Assembly (NCBI RefSeq): GCF_021155765.1
Contig: NC_060110.1
Location: forward strand, 19,428,001-19,492,000
DNA from: Diprion similis
Lineage: Eukaryota > Arthropoda > Insecta > Hymenoptera > Diprionidae
Length of the DNA: 64,000 nucleotides
Direction of reading: 5' to 3'
In this document: positions 61,501-64,000 of the stretch, piece after piece
Position numbering within the stretch: the stretch's first letter is position 1
How the letters are laid out: each line of letters starts with the position of its first letter
Translations under genes and position numbers: made by a program
Notes under the pieces: generated by a model
What the model was told of the DNA's origin: nothing
Databases searched by the model: none
Seen by the model: only the letters and a program-made list of their open reading frames with translations

Positions 61501-64000
61501 TTTTTCTGAGTACGTAGTGGAAATCACCCTCTGATAGGTTCCTTCAATTTCCAAGGAAAAGTGTCTGTTGTGTTTCGCATCTGCAGTTTTGGTTCAACGT
61601 CTTATGTTCATAACTTCTCACGTTATAGAGCCTGTCGGAAGTAGCCCACCTCGTCTTCCACCTCGATCAAGGTTAGATGCTATTTTTGGGCATGTAGCAA
61701 CATCCCTGACATTGCTGTGCGACGCACAGTCTAGCCCGCCACCTTTGTTCAGGTATTGAAAATTCACTTTCATCATAAATATTGGCATTCTTATTTCTAG
61801 AACCTGTGGGAAGTAGTCCTCCACGTTTGCCACCTAGATCCAAGTTTGATGGAATGACTAAATGTCAAACCGAATCTGTTTCACTACTTTGCGAGGCACA
61901 GTCTAGTCCACCACCATTGTTTAGGTGAGGAATGAAGTTCTAGAGCATTTTAGAAAAACTATTAGTAGTATTGACTGCTCAGTCTGAATGATTACGAATA
62001 TCTTACAATTAATTTCGTGATACCGATGTCCAGCAAAAATAAGGTAATTATTCATTCCCAAATTGGTCCACTTGCAACCGAGATACCCAGTCTCAGCATT
62101 TAGACGCTTTGTCTAGATCGAGCTTAAGCGTTTTTCGTATTTGCAAAATTACAGAGCCTGAGGCCAGTGTGCCCCCAAATGTACGTGATAAAGACTATAA
62201 CGGTATGAGGAAATTGATAAAAGCAAAGCAAACAACTGGGTTACTCTGTCCTGCACAAGGATTCCCAGCTCCCATATTCAGGTAGTGAAAAGATTGGTGT
62301 AAATTCGTAAGATTTGGTGGCAGTGCTTCAGTGGTATTCTCGATCTAGTATATCTGTCTTTCATCTTGTAAGATTGAAAAACTATCTTACAGAGCCTACA
62401 AGCAACATTGCTCCTCAAATCGCTGGTAAAAAATACGAAGGTGGAGAGCTAGCGAATGTTTTATTAAGGAATGTTGCTGCCTTGAGCTGTGCCGTACAGG
62501 CGTTTCCTGTCCCTATAACAAGGTACCGCCATCTTATTTTTTTTTCATCTCATTTACAGAACCAACGAGCAATGTTGCTCCACGCGTAGCTGGTGAACGT
62601 TACGAAGGTGGAAAATTAGTTACAGTCTTCATAAATAACACAGGGGCATTAGGATGTGCTCTTCAGGGGTTCCCTGTTCCCATAACAAGGTAGACGTTGA
62701 AAATTTGTTATTCACTTTTCAGAACCAACATCTAATGTTGTTCCAAAATCTCCAGGAAAGAAATTCGAAAGAGAATTACTTTCCGCATCAATGAAACAAA
62801 CTGTGGCATTAGGTTGTGCTCTTCAAGGATTTCCTGTTCCTGTTACGAGGTATAAATTATTATTTCGATTTTCCACGTAAACTCTTTCACGGAAATCTTG
62901 AAAACCAGTCATTTTTACCAAACCGAGGTGGGCATTTTGTTTTCCATACTTTTCTCTTAAGTGGAAACTCGATCTTGCTTAACTTAGGCGTTAATAGAGA
63001 CTGATGGAACCAGGAATGAATGAAAGTTTATCATTTTGTATGCAATGATTTGTTCTACGGCAAAAGGTAGGTAATATTGCAAAAAAGACAAATTTACTTT
63101 GGGCAATTGGCTGGTGTCGTATATCACGGACTGACGGATCGGTAGCAAAAAGGTTGGTTCATAGCTCATACTATAAATGTAGATGAATTATCCTTTCAGA
63201 ACCATCAGGTCGCACCGCCCCAAAAGCGACCGGAGACGGTCTTAAGTACCGTGGGGTAGAGGGCGAGTCTCTGGCGCTGGCATGCGCGGCTCAGGGGTTT
63301 CCTGCCCCTATAACTAGGTACACTAGCTCCTTTTTCCTGGTTTTCCTATTTTCTCTTTAGGCTTACCCTTACCCTCTACCCCGCGTGGGCGGCGGCACCA
63401 GATTTAGTTTTTTACTTTCCTCGAGAAGCATTAAAGAATTTTCCTCTAAGAAGTTCCTTGACAAGAAAACTTCCTTAGATCCTCTCGGGGCCAATCAGGC
63501 GTGTTGGTTTCAGACCCGACTGGACACGTCGTCCTCAAAGTGAGCGGTGATCGTTTGAATAAGGCCTGAAGTGGGGTTGATGAGGGGTCTGCTCTGCGAC
63601 GCCCAGGCCTTCTCTGGGTTCGGCTTCAGGTGGGCTACCTACCTACACAGTCCCAAAGACTGGCTGGTAAGTCCCCTCGTCGTCAGTCGTCAGTCCTCAG
63701 TGCCCAATCCATCTCTTTGTATTTCAACCATCAATCTCACACATTGTATCCAGCATCTCGCCTGTCTCGTTATCGGATTAAATTTAGTATGTCTAGTGCA
63801 CCGCCGCCCCGCTCACCACAAAATTTATCATCACCACTTACTTCCAATCATCCGAAGATCACCAATTTTCCAAATCAGTTGCTCTGTTCTCCTCCCCCTT
63901 CCCATAATACCGTGCTTCTTTGCAGTTAATTTATAAGGACATTTTGCATATGAGGATATATTTAATATAATAATATTCATTCTAATCATCTGTATTCCTT
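22969..64000 (+). CDS. Dscam1: Dscam1, 5' half of the gene (signal peptide to Ig3 variants), continues past window end
   Basis: Insect Down syndrome cell adhesion molecule 1, a single-pass neuronal and haemocyte surface protein with 10 Ig and 6 FNIII domains, diversified by mutually exclusive splicing. It acts in isoform-specific homophilic self-avoidance and has a proposed immune role. Constant exons here are 1 (22969-23044), 2 (44924-45105), 3 (45217-45355) and 5 (52827-52976). Variable exons are 4.1-4.8 (first half of Ig2, ~162 nt) and 6.1-6.36 (first half of Ig3, ~124 nt). All variants in each array share phase (1 in/1 out for exon 4; 1 in/2 out for exon 6), so any one can be inserted. 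Exon 7 onwards, the exon-9 array and the transmembrane exons lie outside the window. Homophilic specificity uses Ig2, Ig3 and Ig7, of which the first two are encoded here. Confidence 0.96.
23045..26724. other. Dscam1 intron 1, 5' part
   Basis: No supportable gene on either strand. Holds a (TA)n microsatellite at about 25065-25089. The whole first intron (23045-44923, 21.9 kb) is long, as is typical of Dscam1, and is the likely home of enhancers, none of which I can identify from sequence alone. Confidence 0.5.
26725..27410. mobile_element. 686-bp foldback palindrome flanked by TA (MITE-like or hairpin RNA locus)
   Basis: The left arm starting TGAGGTATTCC (26725) pairs imperfectly with the right arm ending GGAATGCCTCA (27410) for about 340 bp each. 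Landmarks shared in inverted order are ACCTACGTCT, CATCGGCG, AAAAGAACATCTTTCA.CGA, GGAC.ACGGGTTT, AAAATACGAAAAC and GAGACC.AGATG. The arms meet near 27067. TA dinucleotides flank both ends (26723-26724 and 27411-27412), consistent with a Tc1/mariner-style target duplication. It lies in the sense-transcribed intron, so its RNA could fold into a long duplex. Confidence 0.8.
27411..32440. other. Dscam1 intron 1, middle part
   Basis: No supportable gene. Low-complexity tracts: GA-rich at about 27529-27560 and 29440-29527, poly-T at about 31271-31298, poly-C at about 32033-32045, purine-rich GGATGAGGAT block near 32185-32240. ORFs here are explained by these tracts or are short. Confidence 0.5.
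32441..32482 (+). repeat. Left terminal inverted repeat
   Basis: 42 bp, one mismatch (T versus A at position 30) to the reverse complement of 35094-35135. Confidence 0.9.
35094..35135 (-). repeat. Right terminal inverted repeat
   Basis: Inverted partner of 32441-32482. It is followed by TA as expected for a TA target duplication. Confidence 0.9.
35136..44923. other. Dscam1 intron 1, 3' part
   Basis: No supportable gene on either strand. Simple repeats: (GT)n at about 35299-35324, (CTC)n at about 36583-36612, (CGA)n at about 36850-36873 and 36948-36974, poly-A at about 40508-40541, (CTT)n at about 44380-44403. Polyarginine or polyserine ORFs at 36568-37022 and 44140-44565 are translations of these tracts. 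Confidence 0.5.
36850..36974 (+). repeat. Paired (CGA)n microsatellites
   Basis: Two CGA trinucleotide runs of about 8-9 units each, 75 bp apart, preceded 240 bp upstream by a (CTC)10-type run. All three are interrupted little, so they are probably length-polymorphic. Confidence 0.85.
44924..45105 (+). CDS. Dscam1: Dscam1 exon 2, Ig1 first part
   Basis: Starts in phase 1 after CTTCAG and ends in phase 0 before GTGAGT. Encodes GPVFIKEPPNRIDFSNGTGA, then the first Ig1 cysteine in VVECQARGNP and the core tryptophan in IIWVR, ending DVPGLRQ. It is closely similar to the Drosophila Dscam1 N-terminus. Confidence 0.95.
45217..45355 (+). CDS. Dscam1: Dscam1 exon 3, Ig1 second part
   Basis: VLPNGNLVFPPFRAEDYRQE, then the second Ig1 cysteine in VYSCLARSPAGSVHSRDV. 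It ends in phase 1 (GCCG|GTAAGT), which every exon-4 variant accepts. Confidence 0.95.
45356..47240. other. Intron between exon 3 and exon 4.1
   Basis: 1.9 kb AT-rich sequence with a poly-T run at about 45542-45560. I see no additional exon-4-like segment (pattern RGN.A..KC..PSF) here. Confidence 0.5.
47241..47402 (+). CDS. Dscam1: Dscam1 exon 4.1 (Ig2 variant)
   Basis: 162 nt. VVAQYYDIDVNKEYAIRGNS with KCVVPSFVGDFVKVVSW. It carries VV in place of xI before PSF and VGDF, not VAEF, so it is one of the more diverged members. Confidence 0.93.
48861..49022 (+). CDS. Dscam1: Dscam1 exon 4.2 (Ig2 variant)
   Basis: 162 nt. VVHQYYQSEVNNEYVIRGNA with KCSIPSFVAEFVQVVGW. The 1.46-kb gap before it is the longest in the array. 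Confidence 0.93.
49227..49388 (+). CDS. Dscam1: Dscam1 exon 4.3 (Ig2 variant)
   Basis: 162 nt. VVTQYYEAEVVSEYVIRGNA with KCTIPSFVAEFVSVESW, the near-consensus form. Confidence 0.93.
49633..49800 (+). CDS. Dscam1: Dscam1 exon 4.4 (Ig2 variant)
   Basis: 168 nt, two codons longer than most, the extra residues falling in the LPGPVPER tail. PSYIAEF replaces PSFVAEF. Confidence 0.93.
49970..50131 (+). CDS. Dscam1: Dscam1 exon 4.5 (Ig2 variant)
   Basis: 162 nt. VVSQYYVTEAENEYVIRGNS with KCKIPSFVSEFLFVDQW. The SEFLF segment is unlike the other members. Confidence 0.93.
50307..50474 (+). CDS. Dscam1: Dscam1 exon 4.6 (Ig2 variant)
   Basis: 168 nt. VVHQFYETRITDEFVLRGNT with KCIVPSFVAEFVDVIEW. Two extra codons near the C-terminal end. 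Confidence 0.93.
50844..51008 (+). CDS. Dscam1: Dscam1 exon 4.7 (Ig2 variant)
   Basis: 165 nt. VVSQYFEAQVYDVFAIRGNA with KCQIPSFVGDHVDVVGW. VGDH replaces VAEF, as partly in 4.1. Confidence 0.93.
51119..51280 (+). CDS. Dscam1: Dscam1 exon 4.8 (Ig2 variant)
   Basis: 162 nt. VVGQRYAVNVMDEHVLRGNA with KCHIPSFVAEFVEVDSW. It is the last member; the gap after 4.7 is only 110 bp. Confidence 0.93.
51281..52826. other. Intron between exon 4.8 and exon 5
   Basis: 1.5 kb with no further exon-4-like segment. In flies, elements controlling exon-4 choice lie in flanking introns, so this is a place to look for a docking sequence; I could not identify one by eye. Confidence 0.4.
52827..52976 (+). CDS. Dscam1: Dscam1 exon 5, constant, Ig2 second part
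   Basis: 150 nt, phase 1 to phase 1. DGKYLVLPSGELHIKDVGPE, then the closing Ig2 cysteine in YQCRTKHRLTGETRLSA. It ends ACCG|GTAAGT, which every exon-6 acceptor completes as Glu (Asp for 6.18). Confidence 0.95.
54198..54290 (-). pseudogene. Inverted exon-6-like relic, antisense to exon-6 3' ends
   Basis: Read on the minus strand, the segment ends with CPQGYPVPAFR followed by the AGG that would be a splice junction, matching CPAQG(F/Y)PVPAFR of real variants minus one codon. Its last 18 bases (CCTGTCCCAGCATTCAGG) match the end of exon 6.13 at 17 of 18. Upstream, with one frameshift, it continues as GIHGIEGGRW, comparable with YRGVEGES of exon 6.36. On the transcribed strand it is therefore complementary to the 3' ends of many variants. 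Confidence 0.6.
54393..54420 (+). promoter_or_regulatory. Candidate exon-6 docking site
   Basis: A GC-rich island (GGCCTAGCAGGGGGCCTAAG) 30-55 bp before exon 6.1 in AT-rich sequence. Its CCTAGCAGGG part can pair, with one bulged C and G-U pairs, with the TGTCCTGCTCAGG motif inside most exon-6 variants. Position and GC-richness fit the Drosophila docking site, but I could not find conventional selector sequences in the shortest inter-variant gaps. Confidence 0.4.
54449..54572 (+). CDS. Dscam1: Dscam1 exon 6.1 (Ig3 variant)
   Basis: 124 nt. Opens EPMGSARPKFPSLDN and closes LLCPAQGFPVPSYR. Group A (RPKF) type. Confidence 0.93.
54826..54949 (+). CDS. Dscam1: Dscam1 exon 6.2 (Ig3 variant)
   Basis: 124 nt. 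EPMGSARPKFPTMDDVRGFK ... CPAQGFPVPVHR. Group A. The gap to exon 6.3 is only 39 bp. Confidence 0.93.
54989..55112 (+). CDS. Dscam1: Dscam1 exon 6.3 (Ig3 variant)
   Basis: 124 nt. EPVGSVRPKFPTLDDSRSFR ... MCPAQGFPVPMYK. Group A. The terminal basic residue is Lys, from a CAA|GTAAGT junction. Confidence 0.93.
55164..55287 (+). CDS. Dscam1: Dscam1 exon 6.4 (Ig3 variant)
   Basis: 124 nt. EPVGSARPKFPTMDNSRGFT ... CPAQGFPVPMHR. It is closest to 6.2, suggesting a local duplication. The gap to 6.5 is 36 bp. Confidence 0.93.
55324..55447 (+). CDS. Dscam1: Dscam1 exon 6.5 (Ig3 variant)
   Basis: 124 nt. EPVSSARPKFPMMENSRTYT ... CPAQGFPVPNYR. Group A. Confidence 0.93.
55560..55683 (+). CDS. Dscam1: Dscam1 exon 6.6 (Ig3 variant)
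   Basis: 124 nt. EPVASSRPKFSTTEHTRGYI ... ITCPAQGFPVPSFR. Thr, not Leu/Met, precedes the cysteine. Confidence 0.93.
55807..55930 (+). CDS. Dscam1: Dscam1 exon 6.7 (Ig3 variant)
   Basis: 124 nt. EPVASSRPKFPSLADSQGFK ... CPAQGFPVPSYR. The gap to 6.8 is 44 bp. Confidence 0.93.
55975..56098 (+). CDS. Dscam1: Dscam1 exon 6.8 (Ig3 variant)
   Basis: 124 nt. EPVSSSRPKLSGTSDLQRFT ... CPAQGFPVPSYR. Group A, more diverged in the middle. Confidence 0.93.
56322..56442 (+). CDS. Dscam1: Dscam1 exon 6.9 (Ig3 variant)
   Basis: 121 nt, one codon shorter. EPVTSSKPQFPSVNDIGLRA ... CPAQAFPVPMFR. Intermediate between groups A and B. Confidence 0.93.
56512..56550 (+). pseudogene. Exon-6 relic between 6.9 and 6.10
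   Basis: GCTGCACCTCAGACGTTTCC followed by TGTCCCAGCAGCAG resembles an exon-6 3' end (C-P-A-Q-x-F-P-V-P-A). The N-terminal part, the cysteine codon and the donor site are gone. Confidence 0.55.
56599..56722 (+). CDS. Dscam1: Dscam1 exon 6.10 (Ig3 variant)
   Basis: 124 nt. EPVGFAKPKFSTIDKSRTFE ... VCPAQAHPVPVFK. The terminal residue is Lys. Confidence 0.93.
56803..56929 (+). CDS. Dscam1: Dscam1 exon 6.11 (Ig3 variant)
   Basis: 127 nt. EPVSSTKPKLTALDVKAINP ... CPVQGFPVPAMR. Val replaces the usual Ala in CPAQ. Group B (SS.KPK). Confidence 0.93.
56975..57101 (+). CDS. Dscam1: Dscam1 exon 6.12 (Ig3 variant)
   Basis: 127 nt. EPVSSSKPKFTTVAVKALEP ... CPAQAYPVPMFR. Group B. Confidence 0.93.
57228..57265 (+). 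pseudogene. Possible exon-6 relic between 6.12 and 6.13
   Basis: A segment with CAAAAGGGTTACC and ATTCCAGCATTCA in order resembles the CAAGGGTTCCCTG-TTCCAGCATTCAGG end of a variant. It is degraded, so this is a weaker call. Confidence 0.4.
57314..57440 (+). CDS. Dscam1: Dscam1 exon 6.13 (Ig3 variant)
   Basis: 127 nt. EPVSSSKPKFAGVAVKTLEV ... CPAQGFPVPAFR. Its last 18 bases are almost identical to the inverted relic at 54198. Confidence 0.93.
57600..57723 (+). CDS. Dscam1: Dscam1 exon 6.14 (Ig3 variant)
   Basis: 124 nt. EPVSSTKPKFTNSDIKVVKP ... ICPAQGFPVPITR, junction ACG|GTTAGT. It is the intact parent of the dead copy 333 bp downstream. Confidence 0.93.
57783..57906 (+). CDS. Dscam1: Dscam1 exon 6.15 (Ig3 variant)
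   Basis: 124 nt. EPTSSAKPKFPTIDKVEWAE ... LCSAQGYPVPISR. Nearly identical to 6.16; Ser replaces Pro in CPAQ. Confidence 0.93.
57960..58056 (+). pseudogene. Dead duplicate of exon 6.14
   Basis: The 3' two-thirds of exon 6.14 recurs here, from TGACGTCAACAATGCACTCT through GCAGTATCTTTGATAT to CACACG|GTTAGT. The acceptor and 5' third are lost, and the cysteine codon TGT has become TCT. Its end lies exactly 333 bp after the end of 6.14. Confidence 0.85.
58116..58239 (+). CDS. Dscam1: Dscam1 exon 6.16 (Ig3 variant)
   Basis: 124 nt. EPTSSAKPKFPTINKVEWAE ... LCPAQGYPVPISR. Start is exactly 333 bp after the start of 6.15; only a few residues differ. Confidence 0.93.
58437..58472 (+). pseudogene. Exon-6 relic between 6.16 and 6.17
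   Basis: GGAACTGGGGTTTCCTGTCC followed by TAACCTTCGGGT is a degraded exon-6 3' end (compare CAGGGGTTTCCTGTCCCAACATTCAGGT). Nothing exon-like remains upstream of it. Confidence 0.6.
58511..58634 (+). CDS. Dscam1: Dscam1 exon 6.17 (Ig3 variant)
   Basis: 124 nt. EPVGLKSPKFSSDDTSRAFN ... MCNAQGHPPPSTR. First of group C (G.K.P.F); CNAQ and PPP distinguish it. Confidence 0.93.
58802..58925 (+). CDS. Dscam1: Dscam1 exon 6.18 (Ig3 variant)
   Basis: 124 nt. The only intact variant whose first residue is Asp (DPVGQKSPTF), since the acceptor is followed by AC, not AA/AG. CNAQGHPVPKTR. The gap to 6.19 is 33 bp. Confidence 0.93.
58959..59082 (+). CDS. Dscam1: Dscam1 exon 6.19 (Ig3 variant)
   Basis: 124 nt. 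EPVGAKSPKLSSDDLSRTIR ... FCAAQGSPVPKTR. The gap to 6.20 is 47 bp. Confidence 0.93.
59130..59253 (+). CDS. Dscam1: Dscam1 exon 6.20 (Ig3 variant)
   Basis: 124 nt. EPVGSKAPAISGDVKLSLLV ... PCNAQAHPVPVTR. Group C. Confidence 0.93.
59450..59573 (+). CDS. Dscam1: Dscam1 exon 6.21 (Ig3 variant)
   Basis: 124 nt. EPVGSKAPKFSSSNKLSWFE ... FCPAQGVPVPTFR. Group C. Confidence 0.93.
59634..59757 (+). CDS. Dscam1: Dscam1 exon 6.22 (Ig3 variant)
   Basis: 124 nt. EPVGSKAPKFSNDAKKAWYE ... LCPAQGFPVPTYR. The gap to 6.23 is 40 bp. Confidence 0.93.
59798..59921 (+). CDS. Dscam1: Dscam1 exon 6.23 (Ig3 variant)
   Basis: 124 nt. EPVGSKAPALTGELKGGWLE ... LCPAQGHPVPMFR. The gap to 6.24 is 46 bp. Confidence 0.93.
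59968..60088 (+). CDS. Dscam1: Dscam1 exon 6.24 (Ig3 variant)
   Basis: 121 nt. EPVGSKAPSILGEKGSLMER ... LCQGQSHPVPTFR. CQGQ replaces CPAQ. Confidence 0.92.
60152..60272 (+). CDS. Dscam1: Dscam1 exon 6.25 (Ig3 variant)
   Basis: 121 nt. EPVGSKAPSVIGDAKRWLKT ... PCQAQGHPVPAFR. The acceptor is AAG, less common than CAG/TAG. Confidence 0.92.
60438..60561 (+). CDS. Dscam1: Dscam1 exon 6.26 (Ig3 variant)
   Basis: 124 nt. EPMGVKAPKFSTDNRVNSFF ... LCSAQGFPVPLFR. Confidence 0.93.
60810..60933 (+). CDS. Dscam1: Dscam1 exon 6.27 (Ig3 variant)
   Basis: 124 nt. EPMGSKAPSFESDAKSSTYL ... LCSAQGSPVPISR. Last of group C. Confidence 0.93.
61015..61042 (+). pseudogene. Possible exon-6 relic between 6.27 and 6.28
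   Basis: GCCAAGATCCCAGTATTCAGG followed by TAAC looks like an exon-6 3' end and donor with an internal deletion. Short, so tentative. Confidence 0.35.
61091..61214 (+). CDS. Dscam1: Dscam1 exon 6.28 (Ig3 variant)
   Basis: 124 nt. EPAGRVSPKFPKSAKSDSFD ... LCDAQALPPPMFR. Donor is GTCAGT. The gap to 6.29 is 42 bp. Confidence 0.93.
61257..61380 (+). CDS. Dscam1: Dscam1 exon 6.29 (Ig3 variant)
   Basis: 124 nt. EPVNGAAPRVPPTAKYSVQM ... LCQAQGNPLPIFR. Group D (PR.PP). Confidence 0.93.
61629..61752 (+). CDS. Dscam1: Dscam1 exon 6.30 (Ig3 variant)
   Basis: 124 nt. EPVGSSPPRLPPRSRLDAIF ... LCDAQSSPPPLFR. Sister of 6.31, 48 bp away. Confidence 0.93.
61801..61924 (+). CDS. Dscam1: Dscam1 exon 6.31 (Ig3 variant)
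   Basis: 124 nt. EPVGSSPPRLPPRSKFDGMT ... LCEAQSSPPPLFR. It contains an extra cysteine (KCQTE) before the canonical one. Confidence 0.93.
62071..62104 (+). pseudogene. Exon-6 relic between 6.31 and 6.32
   Basis: TGCAACCGAGATACCCAGTC then TCAGCATTTAGA parallels TGCGCTCAGGGATACCCTGT-CCCAGCATTTAGG. The cysteine codon may be retained (TGC), but the donor GT has become GA/AC and the 5' part is lost. Confidence 0.6.
62155..62281 (+). CDS. Dscam1: Dscam1 exon 6.32 (Ig3 variant)
   Basis: 127 nt. EPEASVPPNVRDKDYNGMRK ... LCPAQGFPAPIFR. The middle is unlike other members. Confidence 0.92.
62393..62522 (+). CDS. Dscam1: Dscam1 exon 6.33 (Ig3 variant)
   Basis: 130 nt, longest class. EPTSNIAPQIAGKKYEGGEL ... 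SCAVQAFPVPITR. Group E. The gap to 6.34 is 37 bp. Confidence 0.93.
62560..62689 (+). CDS. Dscam1: Dscam1 exon 6.34 (Ig3 variant)
   Basis: 130 nt. EPTSNVAPRVAGERYEGGKL ... GCALQGFPVPITR. Group E. The gap to 6.35 is 33 bp. Confidence 0.93.
62723..62849 (+). CDS. Dscam1: Dscam1 exon 6.35 (Ig3 variant)
   Basis: 127 nt. EPTSNVVPKSPGKKFERELL ... GCALQGFPVPVTR. Group E. Confidence 0.93.
63200..63317 (+). CDS. Dscam1: Dscam1 exon 6.36 (Ig3 variant)
   Basis: 118 nt, the shortest intact member. EPSGRTAPKATGDGLKYRGV ... ACAAQGFPAPITR. Notably GC-rich. Its YRGVEGES segment is the best match for the inverted relic at 54198-54290. Confidence 0.92.
63514..63629 (+). pseudogene. Dscam1: Exon 6.37, frameshifted variant
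   Basis: Acceptor TTTCAG, then DPTGHVVLKVSGDRLNK, an in-frame TGA, and only in another frame LLCDAQAFSGFGFR followed by CAG|GTGGGC. Length is 116 nt, out of the 3n+1 series (118, 121, 124, 127, 130) of all other variants. Splice sites remain, so inclusion would introduce a premature stop. A sequencing error is the alternative. Confidence 0.75.
63630..64000. other. Intron after the exon-6 array, to window end
   Basis: No further exon-6-like segment and no exon 7 (rest of Ig3) in the last 370 bp. The gene continues outside the window. Two overlapping ORFs here are Ser/His/Pro-rich and non-coding in appearance. Confidence 0.5.

Noticed and set aside
54449-63317. Regularly spaced repeats that could be mistaken for a CRISPR-like or satellite array
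   Set aside because: Units are protein-coding exons with matching phase and GT-AG sites in a eukaryotic gene; the repeats are not identical.

Overview
This is an insect nuclear genome window, probably from a hymenopteran. The evidence is AT-rich DNA, small spliceosomal introns, a divergent core-histone group, and the 5' half of a Dscam1 gene whose exon-4 array has eight members, the number I recall for honeybee. The species assignment is an inference.

Layout. 1466-3161 (+) is RpS12, with three related C/D box snoRNAs, one in each of three introns. 3.2-4.8 kb is repeat-rich, with a decayed Jockey-type reverse transcriptase fragment. 4.9-9.06 kb is a histone quartet of two divergent pairs (H2B-/H2A+ and H3-/H4+), each gene with a 3' histone stem-loop and no H1; a cloverleaf-like fold of unknown identity lies between the pairs. 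11.18-12.77 kb (+) is a secreted lipase/phospholipase A1-type gene in five exons. 13.45-14.95 kb (-) is the AMPK beta subunit in four exons. It shares a promoter region (CRE and CCAAT) with an intact three-exon gene (15.96-17.88 kb, +) for a 498-residue protein that resembles nucleoproteins of negative-strand RNA viruses. A diverged second copy lacking the N-terminal part follows at 18.9-19.99 kb.

20.9-64 kb (+) is dominated by Dscam1: signal-peptide exon (22969-23044), a 21.9-kb first intron, Ig1 exons 2 and 3, an array of 8 alternative exon-4 variants (half of Ig2), constant exon 5, and an array of 36 intact exon-6 variants (half of Ig3), then a frameshifted 37th. These two arrays alone allow 8 x 36 = 288 ectodomain combinations. 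The gene continues beyond the window. The first intron holds a 686-bp foldback palindrome flanked by TA, and a 2.7-kb decayed DNA transposon with 42-bp terminal inverted repeats.

Most interesting signals: (1) an inverted, decayed exon-6-like copy between exon 5 and exon 6.1, antisense to the 3' ends of the exon-6 variants, close to a second GC-rich docking-site candidate; (2) a series of dead exon-6 relics in the longer inter-variant gaps, including one in a 333-bp tandem duplication; (3) twelve inter-variant gaps of 33-48 bp, probably too short to splice; (4) the tandem, intron-containing virus-nucleoprotein-like genes; (5) the long foldback element and the cloverleaf structure.
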